A DNA stretch of 64,000 nt from Methylophilus sp. 42 (lineage in GTDB: Bacteria > Pseudomonadota > Gammaproteobacteria > Burkholderiales > Methylophilaceae), in the NCBI RefSeq assembly GCF_000384155.1, contig NZ_KB913031.1, forward strand, positions 1,798,001-1,862,000, in the 5' to 3' direction. Below are positions 44,609 through 54,094 of this stretch, piece by piece. Each line of letters begins with the position of its first letter. Position 1 is the stretch's first letter. The notes under the pieces were generated by a model. It saw only the letters and a program-made list of their open reading frames with translations, was not told where the DNA came from and did no database searches. The translations under genes were made by a program, and so were the position numbers.

Positions 44609-46114
44609 TTACACTGCGTGTAAAGCAATGGTTTTTTTCCATTGTGCCGGCCCGGTCTGGTGCACAGATTCCCCATCTGCACTCACCGCCACCGTCACCG
44701 GCATATCCACCACCTCAAACTCATAGATGGCTTCCATACCTAATTCCTCAAAAGCCAATACACGTGACTTTTTAATCGCCTTGCTCACCAGATAAGCCGC
44801 GCCACCCACCGCCATCAGGTAAACCGATTTGTGCTTGGCGATCTCGACCAAGGCTTCTTCACCCCGCTCGGCTTTACCGATAGAGCCCAGTAAACCGGTG
44901 TTCAGCATCATATCGGTGTAGCTATCCATGCGCGTCGCCGTGGTGGGGCCAGCAGGGCCAACGGCTTCGTCACGCACGGCATCAACCGGACCCACGTAAT
45001 AAATAAATTTATTAGTAAAATCAACGGGTAAGGGCTCACCGTTGGCTAACATGGTCTGGATACGTTTGTGCGCAGCATCACGGCCAGTCAGGATTTTACC
45101 GGTCAGTAACAAGGTATCGCCGGTTTTCCAGGCCTGTGTTTCTGCACGCGTGACGGTTTCCAGGTTCACGCGTTTGGCTTGTGGGCTCGGCGCCCAATGT
45201 ACGTCTGGATACACATCAGGATTCGGTGGTGTCAGTTCAGCCACACCAGAGCCATCCAGCGTAAAGTGCACGTGGCGCGTTGCCGCGCAATTAGGAATAA
45301 TCGCCACCGGCAGACTGGCTGCATGCGTCGGATAATCAAGAATCTTCACATCGAGCACGGTGGTCAGGCCGCCCAGGCCTTGCGCCCCAATGCCTAATTG
45401 ATTGACCTTTTCATATAGCTCCAGCCGCAGCTCTTCAATGCGGTTTTGTGCACCGCGTGCCTGCAACTCCTGAATGTCAATCGACGCCATCAGTGACTCT
45501 TTGGCCAACAACATGGCTTTTTCAGCGCTACCACCGATACCGATGCCCAGCATACCGGGCGGGCACCAGCCTGCGCCCATTTCTGGCACCACTTCCAGCA
45601 CCCAATCGACAATGCTTTCGTTAGGATTGAGCATCGCCAGTTTCGATTTATTTTCAGAGCCGCCACCTTTGGCCGCCACTTGTACCTCAACCTTGTCACC
45701 TGCCACCATTTCTATATGCGTAATGGCGGGAGTATTGTCTTTGGTATTCTTACGCCCCCCGGCCGGGTCATTCACGATAGACGCGCGCAGCATATTGTCA
45801 GGATGCAAATACGCACGGCGCACGCCTTCGTTAACCATCTCTTCAACCGTCATATCACCTTCAAAGCGTGCCTGCATCCCCACTTTGATAAACGCCACCA
45901 CAATACCGGTGTCCTGACACAAGGGACGCTTACCCTCGGCGCACATACGCGAATTAGTCAGAATTTGAGCAATGGCATCTTTGGCGGCAGGAGAGGCTTC
46001 TTTTTCATAGGCAGCCGCCAACGCCTGGATATAGTCTTCCGGGTGGTAATAGGAGATATATTGCAGGGCATCAGCAACACTCTCGATAAAGTCTTGGGTT
46101 TTAATCAGGGCCAT
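44609..46114 (-). CDS. fumA: Class I fumarate hydratase
   Basis: An oxygen-sensitive 4Fe-4S fumarase (501 aa) converting fumarate to malate. Cluster and active-site motifs are CQDTGIVVAF, GWCPPGMLGIGIGG and PNCAATRHVHF. The start is set at ATG 46114 (MALIKTQDF); the frame is open 12 codons further. It is the downstream member of the malic enzyme-sdh-citE-ligase run. Some class I fumarases also hydrate mesaconate to citramalate, which is relevant to the C5 genes nearby. Confidence 0.95.
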   Translation of the reverse strand: MALIKTQDFIESVADALQYISYYHPEDYIQALAAAYEKEASPAAKDAIAQILTNSRMCAEGKRPLCQDTGIVVAFIKVGMQARFEGDMTVEEMVNEGVRRAYLHPDNMLRASIVNDPAGGRKNTKDNTPAITHIEMVAGDKVEVQVAAKGGGSENKSKLAMLNPNESIVDWVLEVVPEMGAGWCPPGMLGIGIGGSAEKAMLLAKESLMASIDIQELQARGAQNRIEELRLELYEKVNQLGIGAQGLGGLTTVLDVKILDYPTHAASLPVAIIPNCAATRHVHFTLDGSGVAELTPPNPDVYPDVHWAPSPQAKRVNLETVTRAETQAWKTGDTLLLTGKILTGRDAAHKRIQTMLANGEPLPVDFTNKFIYYVGPVDAVRDEAVGPAGPTTATRMDSYTDMMLNTGLLGSIGKAERGEEALVEIAKHKSVYLMAVGGAAYLVSKAIKKSRVLAFEELGMEAIYEFEVVDMPVTVAVSADGESVHQTGPAQWKKTIALHAV

Positions 46115-46139
46115 TGTCTGTTCTTTAACGCGGCATCTT

Positions 46140-47789
46140 TCAACGGGCATTGCTTTTTAAATAGGCAATGGCGGGGCTTACATCTTTACGCAAGATTTTA
46201 CCATTTTTGGTGCGTGGAAACTCTTTGGCCAGATACACAGTTTTAGGCGCCTTGTAAGCGGCCAGGTGCTGTTTGCCAAACGCCATCAGTTCTTCCGGCG
46301 CAATCTCAGCATCCGGTTTGGGGATGACATAAATCACCACCAGCAATTTGTCTTTTTCAAGCTCTTCGCCCACAGCCGCACAATCTGCCACGGCTGGGTG
46401 GCCTTTATACACGCGCTCAATCTCGTACGGCGACACGCGATAGCCAAAACTCTTGATAATGTCATCCTTGCGGCCCAGGAACCAGATATAGCCATCTGCA
46501 TCGTATTTGGCATAGTCGCCGGTAAAGAAATAGCCATCGTGTTTATATTTGGCGGTTTCTTCGGGCAGGTTCCAGTAATTCAGAAACAAGCCAGGGTCGG
46601 TATCAGGAACGCAAATCATCCCCTCCTCACCCTCCGCCACGGGCTCTAGTGTTTCAGGGTTCAATAATTCAATGTCATGGCCAGGCTGTGGAAAGCCCGC
46701 CGAACCGGCACGAATGGGCCGGAAAACGCTTTGCGACAGATAGTAAGAAAACTCACTCATGCCCACGGCTTCATAAATATCCAAGCCAAATCGCTCACGC
46801 CATTGCGTCAGCACTTCGTCGGACAAATGCTCACCGGCACTCATAAAATGACGCACGCTGGGAATATCCACCTGGGTAGCCTTGGTTTTTTGCAGCAGCT
46901 GACGGTAAATCGTTGGCACACCGATAAAAATGGTCGCCCCATGTTTCGCAATCAACTCCAGCCATTTTTGCGCATCGTTTTTACCTTCATGCACAATCAC
47001 CGTTTTACCCAGGTACAAGGGATCCATCAGGCCAGTACCCAGCACATAGGTCCAGTTAAACTTGCCGGAATGCATGATACGGTCTTGGGCAGTGTCGCTA
47101 TAGTTAAACCAGTATTGCGCAGCCGTTTGGCGACCCAGCAACGCGCGGTGCGCATGTAATACACCTTTGGGATAGCCGGTCGTACCGGAGGTATAGACCA
47201 GGTAGGCGGCATCTTCACCACGCGTAGCATACGCAGGCGCAAGCTGCTGCACGGCAGCCAATGCAGCCTCTAGTGACAATACGTTAAACACCGTTGAATC
47301 TTCAACATCGCCTTGCAGTTGCGTTAGTACAATGTGTCTCAGATTAGGCGTTTGCGAGATATTCTGCTGCATCTTGGCAGACATACCCGCCCAGGCAGCG
47401 GCATCGGTAACAAGCACCACGGCACCTGAATCCTTGGCCAGGTAAGCCACCTCTTCCGCAGTCAACAATGTTGAAGTCGGCACCGAAATCGCACCGGTTT
47501 TCATCGTGCCTAAAAAAGCAGTCGGATAATCCAGGCTGTTAGGTAAACGAATCAGGACACGGTCACCCGGCAGCACACCCAGCTCACGCAACACCTGGGC
47601 AAAGCGATCCGTCCTGGCTGCCAGCTCGGAAAAGGTGATAGTACTGGTACCAAAGGTGTCATCTTCCACAATCATGGCAATTTCATCGGCTTTTGGCGTG
47701 CCCAAGTGGCGATCACTACACGCCACCCCGATATTGAAAAATTCAGGGATTTCCCATTGCCATTGTGGATAAGGGGCCAACTGTGTCAT
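46140..47789 (-). CDS. AMP-forming acyl-CoA ligase
   Basis: An adenylate-forming enzyme of 549 residues from ATG 47789 (AAAGG eight bases upstream). It has the P-loop YTSGTTGYPKGVLHAHRALL, the FTGDYAKYDADGYIWFLGR region and the C-terminal catalytic lysine in TKNGKILRKDV. It resembles the acetyl-, benzoate- and medium-chain-CoA ligase group. It is shorter than PrpE propionyl-CoA synthetase (about 630). In this cluster it may activate propionate, malate, mesaconate or another short acid; the sequence alone does not say which. Confidence 0.85.
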   Translation of the reverse strand: MTQLAPYPQWQWEIPEFFNIGVACSDRHLGTPKADEIAMIVEDDTFGTSTITFSELAARTDRFAQVLRELGVLPGDRVLIRLPNSLDYPTAFLGTMKTGAISVPTSTLLTAEEVAYLAKDSGAVVLVTDAAAWAGMSAKMQQNISQTPNLRHIVLTQLQGDVEDSTVFNVLSLEAALAAVQQLAPAYATRGEDAAYLVYTSGTTGYPKGVLHAHRALLGRQTAAQYWFNYSDTAQDRIMHSGKFNWTYVLGTGLMDPLYLGKTVIVHEGKNDAQKWLELIAKHGATIFIGVPTIYRQLLQKTKATQVDIPSVRHFMSAGEHLSDEVLTQWRERFGLDIYEAVGMSEFSYYLSQSVFRPIRAGSAGFPQPGHDIELLNPETLEPVAEGEEGMICVPDTDPGLFLNYWNLPEETAKYKHDGYFFTGDYAKYDADGYIWFLGRKDDIIKSFGYRVSPYEIERVYKGHPAVADCAAVGEELEKDKLLVVIYVIPKPDAEIAPEELMAFGKQHLAAYKAPKTVYLAKEFPRTKNGKILRKDVSPAIAYLKSNAR

Positions 47790-47896
47790 GTTCAAACCTT
47801 TCCATTCGCTCTGTGCATGCATGGTTTATGCGATGCTGATTTTGCATTTCTTTTGAAAATGCTTTTTTTAAATCTTTCAATACGCGTATCAATACG

Positions 47897-48000
47897 CGAG
47901 CGGGATGAAGCACAAGGCGCACGGAACACAGAAACCGGAATGTACTTAAAGTACATGAGGATTTCGAGTACCGCGCAACGCAGTGATTCGCCCGCGCAGC
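47897..48000. repeat. Large imperfect palindromic repeat
   Basis: About 104 bp of imperfect inverted repeat centred at 47948 on TGTACTTAAAGTACA. It has the arm pattern GCGGG..GCAC..GGCGCACGG and its partner ..GCGCAACGC..CCCGCGC. It lies between the ligase gene and the citE-like gene. It resembles the REP-like hairpin elements scattered between proteobacterial genes. Just left, TCAATACGCG occurs twice in tandem. Confidence 0.65.
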
Positions 48001-48007
48001 CATTGAT

Positions 48008-49138
48008 CTATAACAAGATGCCGTAGGGCCAGTTTTGTCGCACTACTTGCGCCGGCATCAACTGCAATACATGCAATGCAAACTCCATGTCACTCACTTT
48101 TAAGGTGCGCAAGGCATGTGCGCGCAACAGCGTCTGCAAGGCTTTACCAAACATGGGTGGATCCAGCATTTCACCCTCAAACTTGATCGCACCACCGAGC
48201 AAGGCATCCGCTTCAATCGCCGCTTTCAAAATCGCCACTTTCTGGTTAATTTCAGTCGGTGACGGTGTGTATGCGGTTTTGCACAAATGAATATGGCCGG
48301 GGTGAATCACCTGCTTGCCGGTCAGCCCCATGGCAGCCTCCTGGCAGGCGTGCTTGTACACCACGCGCGACTCGTTATCGCCATGCAAGTCCAGCCAGCG
48401 GCGTACATCATGTGGTTCGACGAATTTGTCCGGCATGATGTTGCTGCCTATCAGGGTTTCCACGCCGCCAATCACGCCTTTACCGGCGATCCTGGCTTCA
48501 AAAATCAACTGGTTGATAAAGTAAAACAACTCTTCAATCCAGTGCTCGGGCGTGATATGTATGCCCAGCGCTTTGGAGAAGTCATGAATACCAAACACCA
48601 CGTGTTTAACCGTGTCGTATTGCATCAACTCCGGTGCGATTTTGAGCGACTTCGGGTGCTCGATAATCGGCTGTATGGTGATATGCGGATTGATACTGAG
48701 CAAAAAGCTGGACAGGTCGCGCACCTCAGCCGCACCGTAGGACTCACCGGCCTTAGCCAGCATGACAACGTCGATATACTCGCCCATATCGCGCACCAGC
48801 TTCATATCCTCTTCATACTCGTCGGTACGGAAAGAGTTGGCACGGATGGCAATGGTCACGCGTTCATTCACCTTGCGCAGCTTGGGCAACTCCTGGCGCA
48901 GCAAGGTACGGCTCATTTCTTTCTGACGACAGCCATCTTCCAGGTCAAAAATCAGCGTATGGGCATTGGTGAAATGCGCATGTTTGACCATGCGGTTGGC
49001 CGCCTGCTCCATGTCTTCATAAATGCCCAGGCTGGGCGCATATTTCACCGGTGGGTAATACAACTGTATCCCTGGCCAGTAATCTCCCAATGCGCTGGCA
49101 TCCAGTGCAATTGGCTCTTCTCCCATGTGCTGACTCAT
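48008..49138 (-). CDS. CitE-like CoA-ester lyase (HpcH/HpaI family), paralogue 1
   Basis: A TIM-barrel protein of 376 residues with the family metal and acid residues in FDLEDGCRQKE, QPIIEHPKSL and FGIHDFSKALG, so it should be catalytic. It is longer than CitE (about 290) through an N-terminal lead and a C-terminal helical extension. The family cleaves or forms malyl-, methylmalyl- and citramalyl-CoA or related esters. It overlaps sdhE by four bases and precedes the acyl-CoA ligase, which could supply its CoA-ester substrate (for example malyl-CoA to acetyl-CoA and glyoxylate). Confidence 0.82.
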   Translation of the reverse strand: MSQHMGEEPIALDASALGDYWPGIQLYYPPVKYAPSLGIYEDMEQAANRMVKHAHFTNAHTLIFDLEDGCRQKEMSRTLLRQELPKLRKVNERVTIAIRANSFRTDEYEEDMKLVRDMGEYIDVVMLAKAGESYGAAEVRDLSSFLLSINPHITIQPIIEHPKSLKIAPELMQYDTVKHVVFGIHDFSKALGIHITPEHWIEELFYFINQLIFEARIAGKGVIGGVETLIGSNIMPDKFVEPHDVRRWLDLHGDNESRVVYKHACQEAAMGLTGKQVIHPGHIHLCKTAYTPSPTEINQKVAILKAAIEADALLGGAIKFEGEMLDPPMFGKALQTLLRAHALRTLKVSDMEFALHVLQLMPAQVVRQNWPYGILL

Positions 49139-49422
49139 GCGGTTTCCTGTTCTGCCGTGGGCCGGCTTGCTCTTAATTTTTCAAGGATGGCAGCGGACTG
49201 TGTTGTCGCGGGTTGCGGATTCACACCCTGGATCAAATCCCAGAACACGTTGTCTGGCAGCTCGAGCAAGGTATCCAATTGCTCCATTTCCGCCAGAGTC
49301 AGTCCGCTAAAGTGTTCGCTGACAAAACGTTGCAACACAATATCCAGCTCCAGCATGCCACGGCGGCAACGCCAGGCCAGGCGCCGCTGCTCTGCTTCCC
49401 GTAAAATCTCAGCATTCAACAT
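49135..49422 (-). CDS. sdhE: Succinate dehydrogenase FAD assembly factor SdhE
   Basis: SdhE (YgfY/CptB family, DUF339) helps attach FAD covalently to SdhA. The conserved core RRGMLELD is present (WRCRRGMLELDIVLQRF, residues 17-33). It has 95 residues. It directly follows sdhB and overlaps the citE-like gene by ATGA. Confidence 0.93.
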   Translation of the reverse strand: MLNAEILREAEQRRLAWRCRRGMLELDIVLQRFVSEHFSGLTLAEMEQLDTLLELPDNVFWDLIQGVNPQPATTQSAAILEKLRASRPTAEQETA

Positions 49423-49431
49423 ACGTCGCTC

Positions 49432-50193
49432 CTATAACACCTTGATACCAAAGATCTTCTTGCCAGGCCCATTTTTGCCAGACTTGGCTTCGCTATGCGC
49501 CTTGGCCTTTTCAATCTTGAGATCTTTAATCGCCGCAATCGCCGCATTCGGATTGAGTTTTTTCGGGCACACATCAGTACAGTTCATAATGTTGTGGCAG
49601 CGATACAAACGATATGGATCTTCCAGGTTTTCCAGGCGTGCATCCTGTTCCTGGTCGCGGCTATCGGCAATAAAGCGATAGGCCTGCATCAGGCCAGCCG
49701 GGCCGACAAACTTGTCTGGATTCCACCAAAAGCTCGGGCAGGAGGTGGTACAGGCGCCGCACAAAATACACTCATACAAACCATCCAGCTTGGCACGGTC
49801 TTCCGGGCTTTGCAGACGTTCGGTGTCTGGCGGCGTATCATGGTTTTGCAAATATGGCATCACTGAGTGGTAATTATCAAAGAACTGCGTCATATCGACG
49901 ACCAGGTCGCGAATCACAGGCAAACCAGGCATGGGACGCAATACTACAGGCTCCTGTAACTCACTGAGTTTGGTGATACAGGCCAAACCATTTTTACCAT
50001 TAATGTTCATGGCATCACTGCCGCACACGCCTTCACGACAGGATTTACGCATGCTCAGCGACTCATCCAGTTCTTTAATCCGTATCAAGGCATCCAGCAA
50101 CATCTGGTCGCTGTCTTCCAGCGTGACGTCGTAGTCCTGCATATAGGGTTTTTTGTCGACATCAGGGTTAAAGCGGTAGATGGAAAAACGCAT
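49432..50193 (-). CDS. sdhB: Succinate dehydrogenase iron-sulfur subunit
   Basis: SdhB (253 aa) carries electrons from FAD to quinone. The 2Fe-2S ligands lie in SCREGVCGSDAMNING, and the 4Fe-4S and 3Fe-4S ligands in CILCGACTTSCPSFW and CHNIMNCTDVCPKKLNP. It ends with a Lys-rich tail slightly longer than in E. coli. It is spaced one base from sdhA. Confidence 0.97.
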   Translation of the reverse strand: MRFSIYRFNPDVDKKPYMQDYDVTLEDSDQMLLDALIRIKELDESLSMRKSCREGVCGSDAMNINGKNGLACITKLSELQEPVVLRPMPGLPVIRDLVVDMTQFFDNYHSVMPYLQNHDTPPDTERLQSPEDRAKLDGLYECILCGACTTSCPSFWWNPDKFVGPAGLMQAYRFIADSRDQEQDARLENLEDPYRLYRCHNIMNCTDVCPKKLNPNAAIAAIKDLKIEKAKAHSEAKSGKNGPGKKIFGIKVL

Positions 50194-50194
50194 A

Positions 50195-51985
50195 TCAATA
50201 CACCCTTTTCTTTAACTCAAATGTTTCTACGGTCAATGGTTGCAGGCGCACGGGCTTGTAAGCCAGTTTTTGCTCGTGGGCAAAATACAGCGAATGGCTG
50301 AGCCAGTTGGCATCGTCACGGTCAGGATAGTCTTCGCGTGCATGGGCACCACGGCTCTCCTGGCGGGCATGCGCGGCTTGCATGGTGGCCAGTGCCACTT
50401 GCATCAGGTTATCCAATTCCAACGCTTCGACGCGCGCGGTATTAAAGACTTTGCTTTTGTCGGTAATTCTTAAGTGCTGTGCTTGTTGGGCAACTTGCTG
50501 AATCGCACTGACGCCCTCTTCCAGTAACTCGGGGAAGCGGAACACACCGCAGTGCTTTTGCATGGTTTGGCGCATGGCCAGACCAACCTCGGCCACTCTC
50601 TCACCGTGACCATCACCTTCCAGCCGGTTTACACGTGCCAGCGTGGCATCAGCAACATGCGCTGGTAATGGTTTATGCGCTTTGCTGGCGGCGATATCGA
50701 TTGCCATTTTGTCACCCGCGGCTTTACCGAATACCACCAGGTCGAGCAAAGAGTTCGAGCCCAAACGATTGGCCCCGTGCACAGACACACAGGCACACTC
50801 CCCCACCGCATACAAACCATTCACCACGCGCTCGGTCTGGCCATCATGCACGACCACCTGGCCATCGAGGTTGGTTGGAATACCACCCATCATGTAATGC
50901 GCCGTCGGCACCACCGGAATAGGATGATTCGTAGGATCAACCCCGGCAAAGGTTTTAGCGATTTCGCGGATGCCGGGCAGACGCTTGCTGATAATGTCCT
51001 CGCCCAAATGGTCCAGCTTCAGGTACACCGCATCTTTATGTTTGCCAATGCCACGGCCTTCTTTAATTTCCGTCGCCATGGCGCGCGACACTACGTCGCG
51101 GCTGGCCAGGTCTTTGGCGCTGGGCGCATAACGCTCCATAAAGCGCTCACCCTCACTATTGACCAGGTAACCGCCTTCACCACGCACGCCTTCAGTAATC
51201 AGCACCCCGGCATTCAATACACCGGTCGGGTGAAACTGCCAGAACTCCATATCTTGCAGTGGCAGGCCGGCGCGTGCGGCCATGCCTAGGCCATCACCAG
51301 TATTGATATAAGCATTGGTACTGGCCTGGAAAATACGGCCACCGCCACCCGTCGCCAACATTGTGGCCTTGGCATGGATGACATGAATATCACCGGTTTC
51401 AATTTCCAGGGCAATCACCCCCAGCACATCGCCGTCCGCATCACGAATCAGGTCCAATGCAAACCACTCGATCAGAAATTGGGTATTGGCTTGCACGTTG
51501 CGCTGATACAGCGTGTGCAACATGGCATGTCCAGTACGGTCAGCCACAGCACAGGTGCGTGAAATCGGTTTTTCGCCGAAATTGCGGGTCATGCCACCAA
51601 ACGGACGCTGGAAGATACGGCCGTTTTCCAGACGGTCAAACGGCATGCCAAAGTGCTCCAGCTCAATAATGGCTTTGGCTGCATTGCGGCACATAAACTC
51701 AATCGCATCCTGATCACCGAGGTAGTCCGAGCCTTTGATGGTGTCGTACATATGCCACAACCAATTGTCATCAGACACATTACCCAGCGCTGCCGCAATA
51801 CCACCTTGCGCCGCCACGGTATGTGAGCGCGTCGGAAATACTTTGGACAGGACAGCAACATCTGCACCCGACTCAGCCAGTTGCAGCGCGGCACGCAAGC
51901 CAGCACCGCCACCGCCAATAATGACGGCATCCACCTGATGATGCTGGATATTGCTTGCACCTGTCATATTAGTTACACCAGCCAT
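50195..51985 (-). CDS. sdhA: Succinate dehydrogenase flavoprotein subunit
   Basis: SdhA (596 aa) oxidises succinate to fumarate. It has the FAD-binding start [17 protein letters not shown], the covalent-FAD histidine in [10 protein letters not shown], and the substrate region [16 protein letters not shown]. The start is set at ATG 51985 because AAGG of the sdhD stop region (TAAGG) sits at ribosome-binding distance; a GTG at 51994 is also in frame. Confidence 0.97.
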   Translation of the reverse strand: MAGVTNMTGASNIQHHQVDAVIIGGGGAGLRAALQLAESGADVAVLSKVFPTRSHTVAAQGGIAAALGNVSDDNWLWHMYDTIKGSDYLGDQDAIEFMCRNAAKAIIELEHFGMPFDRLENGRIFQRPFGGMTRNFGEKPISRTCAVADRTGHAMLHTLYQRNVQANTQFLIEWFALDLIRDADGDVLGVIALEIETGDIHVIHAKATMLATGGGGRIFQASTNAYINTGDGLGMAARAGLPLQDMEFWQFHPTGVLNAGVLITEGVRGEGGYLVNSEGERFMERYAPSAKDLASRDVVSRAMATEIKEGRGIGKHKDAVYLKLDHLGEDIISKRLPGIREIAKTFAGVDPTNHPIPVVPTAHYMMGGIPTNLDGQVVVHDGQTERVVNGLYAVGECACVSVHGANRLGSNSLLDLVVFGKAAGDKMAIDIAASKAHKPLPAHVADATLARVNRLEGDGHGERVAEVGLAMRQTMQKHCGVFRFPELLEEGVSAIQQVAQQAQHLRITDKSKVFNTARVEALELDNLMQVALATMQAAHARQESRGAHAREDYPDRDDANWLSHSLYFAHEQKLAYKPVRLQPLTVETFELKKRVY

Positions 51986-51995
51986 GCCACTCACC

Positions 51996-52349
51996 TTAAA
52001 AATTCATTCCAAATAAAATCCATATCACCGCTATGGCATTGCCCCATACTGCGAAATTCACCAGCCATTGCAGCACGGCCCGGATGCCTAAATGCGGCAC
52101 GTAATCGCGCAACACATCACGTACGCCTAACCAGGCATGTAACAGCATGCAAGCAAAAAACCACACCGAGAGCAGACGCCACCACAGCGGTGCAAACAAG
52201 GCCTGCCACTCGCTGTAATCCTGTGGCGACAAGCACATCACTCGCAACCATAGCAGCAGCAAAACAACCGCCATCGACAGTGCACACAAGCGCTGTGTCA
52301 GCCAGCGACGCATGCCTGGATATTTGGCCGTCAGTAACTCAAACAACAT
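51996..52349 (-). CDS. sdhD: Succinate dehydrogenase membrane anchor subunit SdhD
   Basis: A protein of 117 residues with three transmembrane helices. The heme- and quinone-region motif [14 protein letters not shown] matches SdhD. It directly follows sdhC by one base and precedes sdhA. Confidence 0.93.
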   Translation of the reverse strand: MLFELLTAKYPGMRRWLTQRLCALSMAVVLLLLWLRVMCLSPQDYSEWQALFAPLWWRLLSVWFFACMLLHAWLGVRDVLRDYVPHLGIRAVLQWLVNFAVWGNAIAVIWILFGMNF

Positions 52350-52350
52350 G

Positions 52351-52749
52351 CTAGCCTCTCACCCAAATCACCCAGATCACAAACACCATGGTGACTGCCA
52401 CCAGCCACAACACCACCCGGCTGGAAAAGCGTGCTTTTTGTAACGTCGTCATCCAGTGCACATCCATGGCCAGGTGACGAATGCCCGCATAAAAATGATG
52501 GAAGAAAGCACAGGCCAAGGCGGTGATCAGTAACTTCACCGGCCATTGCTGGAATTGCTTAGCCACGGCGGCATAGCCTTGCGCGCTGGACAAGGATAAA
52601 TACAAGGTCCATAACAACAGCGGCTGGATCAGAAACAACACTACCCCGCTGGCGCGGTGCAGAATCGACACCACCGCATTCACCGGCAAGCGGATCGTGA
52701 ATAAATCCAGATTCTTGGGCCGCTGTTTTTTTTGCTTCTTTACCATCAT
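52351..52749 (-). CDS. sdhC: Succinate dehydrogenase cytochrome b556 subunit SdhC
   Basis: A protein of 132 residues with three transmembrane helices. It has the SdhC motif VVSILHRASGVVLFL (quinone-site Ser and Arg) and the heme-ligand histidine in HFYAGIRHLAMD. The Lys-rich N-terminus (MMVKKQKKQRPKNLDL) fits the cytoplasmic side. It is the first sdh gene and follows the malic enzyme gene by 12 bases. Confidence 0.94.
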   Translation of the reverse strand: MMVKKQKKQRPKNLDLFTIRLPVNAVVSILHRASGVVLFLIQPLLLWTLYLSLSSAQGYAAVAKQFQQWPVKLLITALACAFFHHFYAGIRHLAMDVHWMTTLQKARFSSRVVLWLVAVTMVFVIWVIWVRG

Positions 52750-52761
52750 GCTAAATAACTC

Positions 52762-53964
52762 TTACTCACCTGCATTGGCCGCACGCGCCACGGCGCCAGC
52801 CACGTATTCCATCAAACGTGGATCAAAAGGTTTGGGGATAATGTAGTCTTTACCAAACGACAAAGACGGCAACTGATACGCTTCCAGTACCTGTTGCGGT
52901 ACAGGCTCACGCGCCAACTGGCTCAGCGCTTTGGCAGCAGCCACTTTCATCTGCTCGGTAATCTGTTTTGCCTGTGCGTCCAGTGCACCACGGAACAAGT
53001 AAGGAAAACACAAGGCATTATTGACCTGGTTAGGGAAATCACTGCGGCCAGTCGCCATAATCACGTCATCACGCAAGGCAAATACCTGGCTGGGCAGGAT
53101 TTCAGGATCAGGATTGGCCAGGGCAAAAATGACCGGGCTCGCGGCCATCAGTGGCACCAGTTCTGGTGGCAAACCATTTTTAGCCGAGACGCCAATAAAT
53201 ACATCCGCCCCTTGCATGGCATCTGCCAGCGTTTTGATATTGCCAACCTCAATCGCCAACGCGCGGTTGTTATCATGTAAATCGTCGCGGCTGTGATCGA
53301 GCACCCCTTTGCGATCGACCATGGTGATGTTGGTGGCGCCCATTAACTTGAGCAGCTTGGCGCAGGAACAACCCGCTGCACCCGCGCCTAAAAACACAAT
53401 TTTGGCGCGGGGCAACGTTTTGCCTTGGAGATCAAGCGCATTCAACAAAGCGGCTGCCACAATCACGGCCGTGCCATGCTGATCATCATGAAATACCGGG
53501 ATATCCAGACGTTTCTTTAATTCATTTTCAATATAAAAACAGTGCGGCGCAGCAATATCTTCAAGATTGATGCCGCCAAACGTCGGCGCAATATTCACCA
53601 CAGTCTGGATAAACTCGTCCGGCGTCGCGGCATTGACTTCAATATCAAACACGTCAATATCCGCAAAGCGCTTGAACAATACACCCTTGCCTTCCATGAC
53701 TGGCTTGCCTGCCAGCGCCCCCACATTGCCTAAACCCAGCACCGCAGTACCATCGGTAATCACTGCCACCAGATTACCTTTATTGGTGTATTTATACGCA
53801 TTGGCCGGATCTGCCTCGATTTCACGCACTGGCTCGGCCACACCCGGCGTATAAGCAAGCGATAAATCCTGTTGCGTGGCACAAGGCTTGGACGATTCCA
53901 CGCTCAGCTTCCCTGGCTTGGGAAACTGGTGGTAATCCAGCGCGCGTTGCTTTAAATCGTCCAT
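52762..53964 (-). CDS. NAD(P)-dependent malic enzyme (short form)
   Basis: This enzyme oxidatively decarboxylates malate to pyruvate. It has the malic N-domain (LAYTPGVAEPVREIEADPAN; GNLVAVITDGTAVLGLGNVG) and the NAD-binding Rossmann motif VFLGAGAAGCSCAKLL. At 400 residues it lacks the C-terminal phosphotransacetylase-like domain of MaeB, as in many short bacterial malic enzymes. Leading the sdh run, it links succinate oxidation to pyruvate. AAGGAG precedes the ATG. Confidence 0.93.
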   Translation of the reverse strand: MDDLKQRALDYHQFPKPGKLSVESSKPCATQQDLSLAYTPGVAEPVREIEADPANAYKYTNKGNLVAVITDGTAVLGLGNVGALAGKPVMEGKGVLFKRFADIDVFDIEVNAATPDEFIQTVVNIAPTFGGINLEDIAAPHCFYIENELKKRLDIPVFHDDQHGTAVIVAAALLNALDLQGKTLPRAKIVFLGAGAAGCSCAKLLKLMGATNITMVDRKGVLDHSRDDLHDNNRALAIEVGNIKTLADAMQGADVFIGVSAKNGLPPELVPLMAASPVIFALANPDPEILPSQVFALRDDVIMATGRSDFPNQVNNALCFPYLFRGALDAQAKQITEQMKVAAAKALSQLAREPVPQQVLEAYQLPSLSFGKDYIIPKPFDPRLMEYVAGAVARAANAGE

Positions 53965-53992
53965 GACTTCTCCTTGGGTTTTCTATTCTCTT

Positions 53993-54094
53993 GAATGATT
54001 CAAAAACTTCAGCAGCAAGGCGGACAAGCGCAGACAGTGCATATGGCACGGCAAACGCAGCCCAACGCCGCTGATGAAGATTTTTCAATCATTC
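53993..54094. repeat. Large imperfect palindromic repeat
   Basis: About 102 bp of dyad symmetry centred at about 54043 on GTGC-ATATG-GCAC. The outer arms are GAATGATTCAAAAACTTCAG and its partner ending TTTTTCAATCATTC. It lies between gntR and the malic enzyme gene, and its outer arm contains the gntR stop codon (54089-54091). The hairpin could separate gntR transcription from the malic enzyme-sdh operon. Confidence 0.7.

Noticed and set aside
46140-47789. Calling the acyl-CoA ligase PrpE
   Set aside because: It is about 80 residues shorter than PrpE and lacks the N-terminal domain of the acetyl/propionyl-CoA synthetase group; the substrate is left open.
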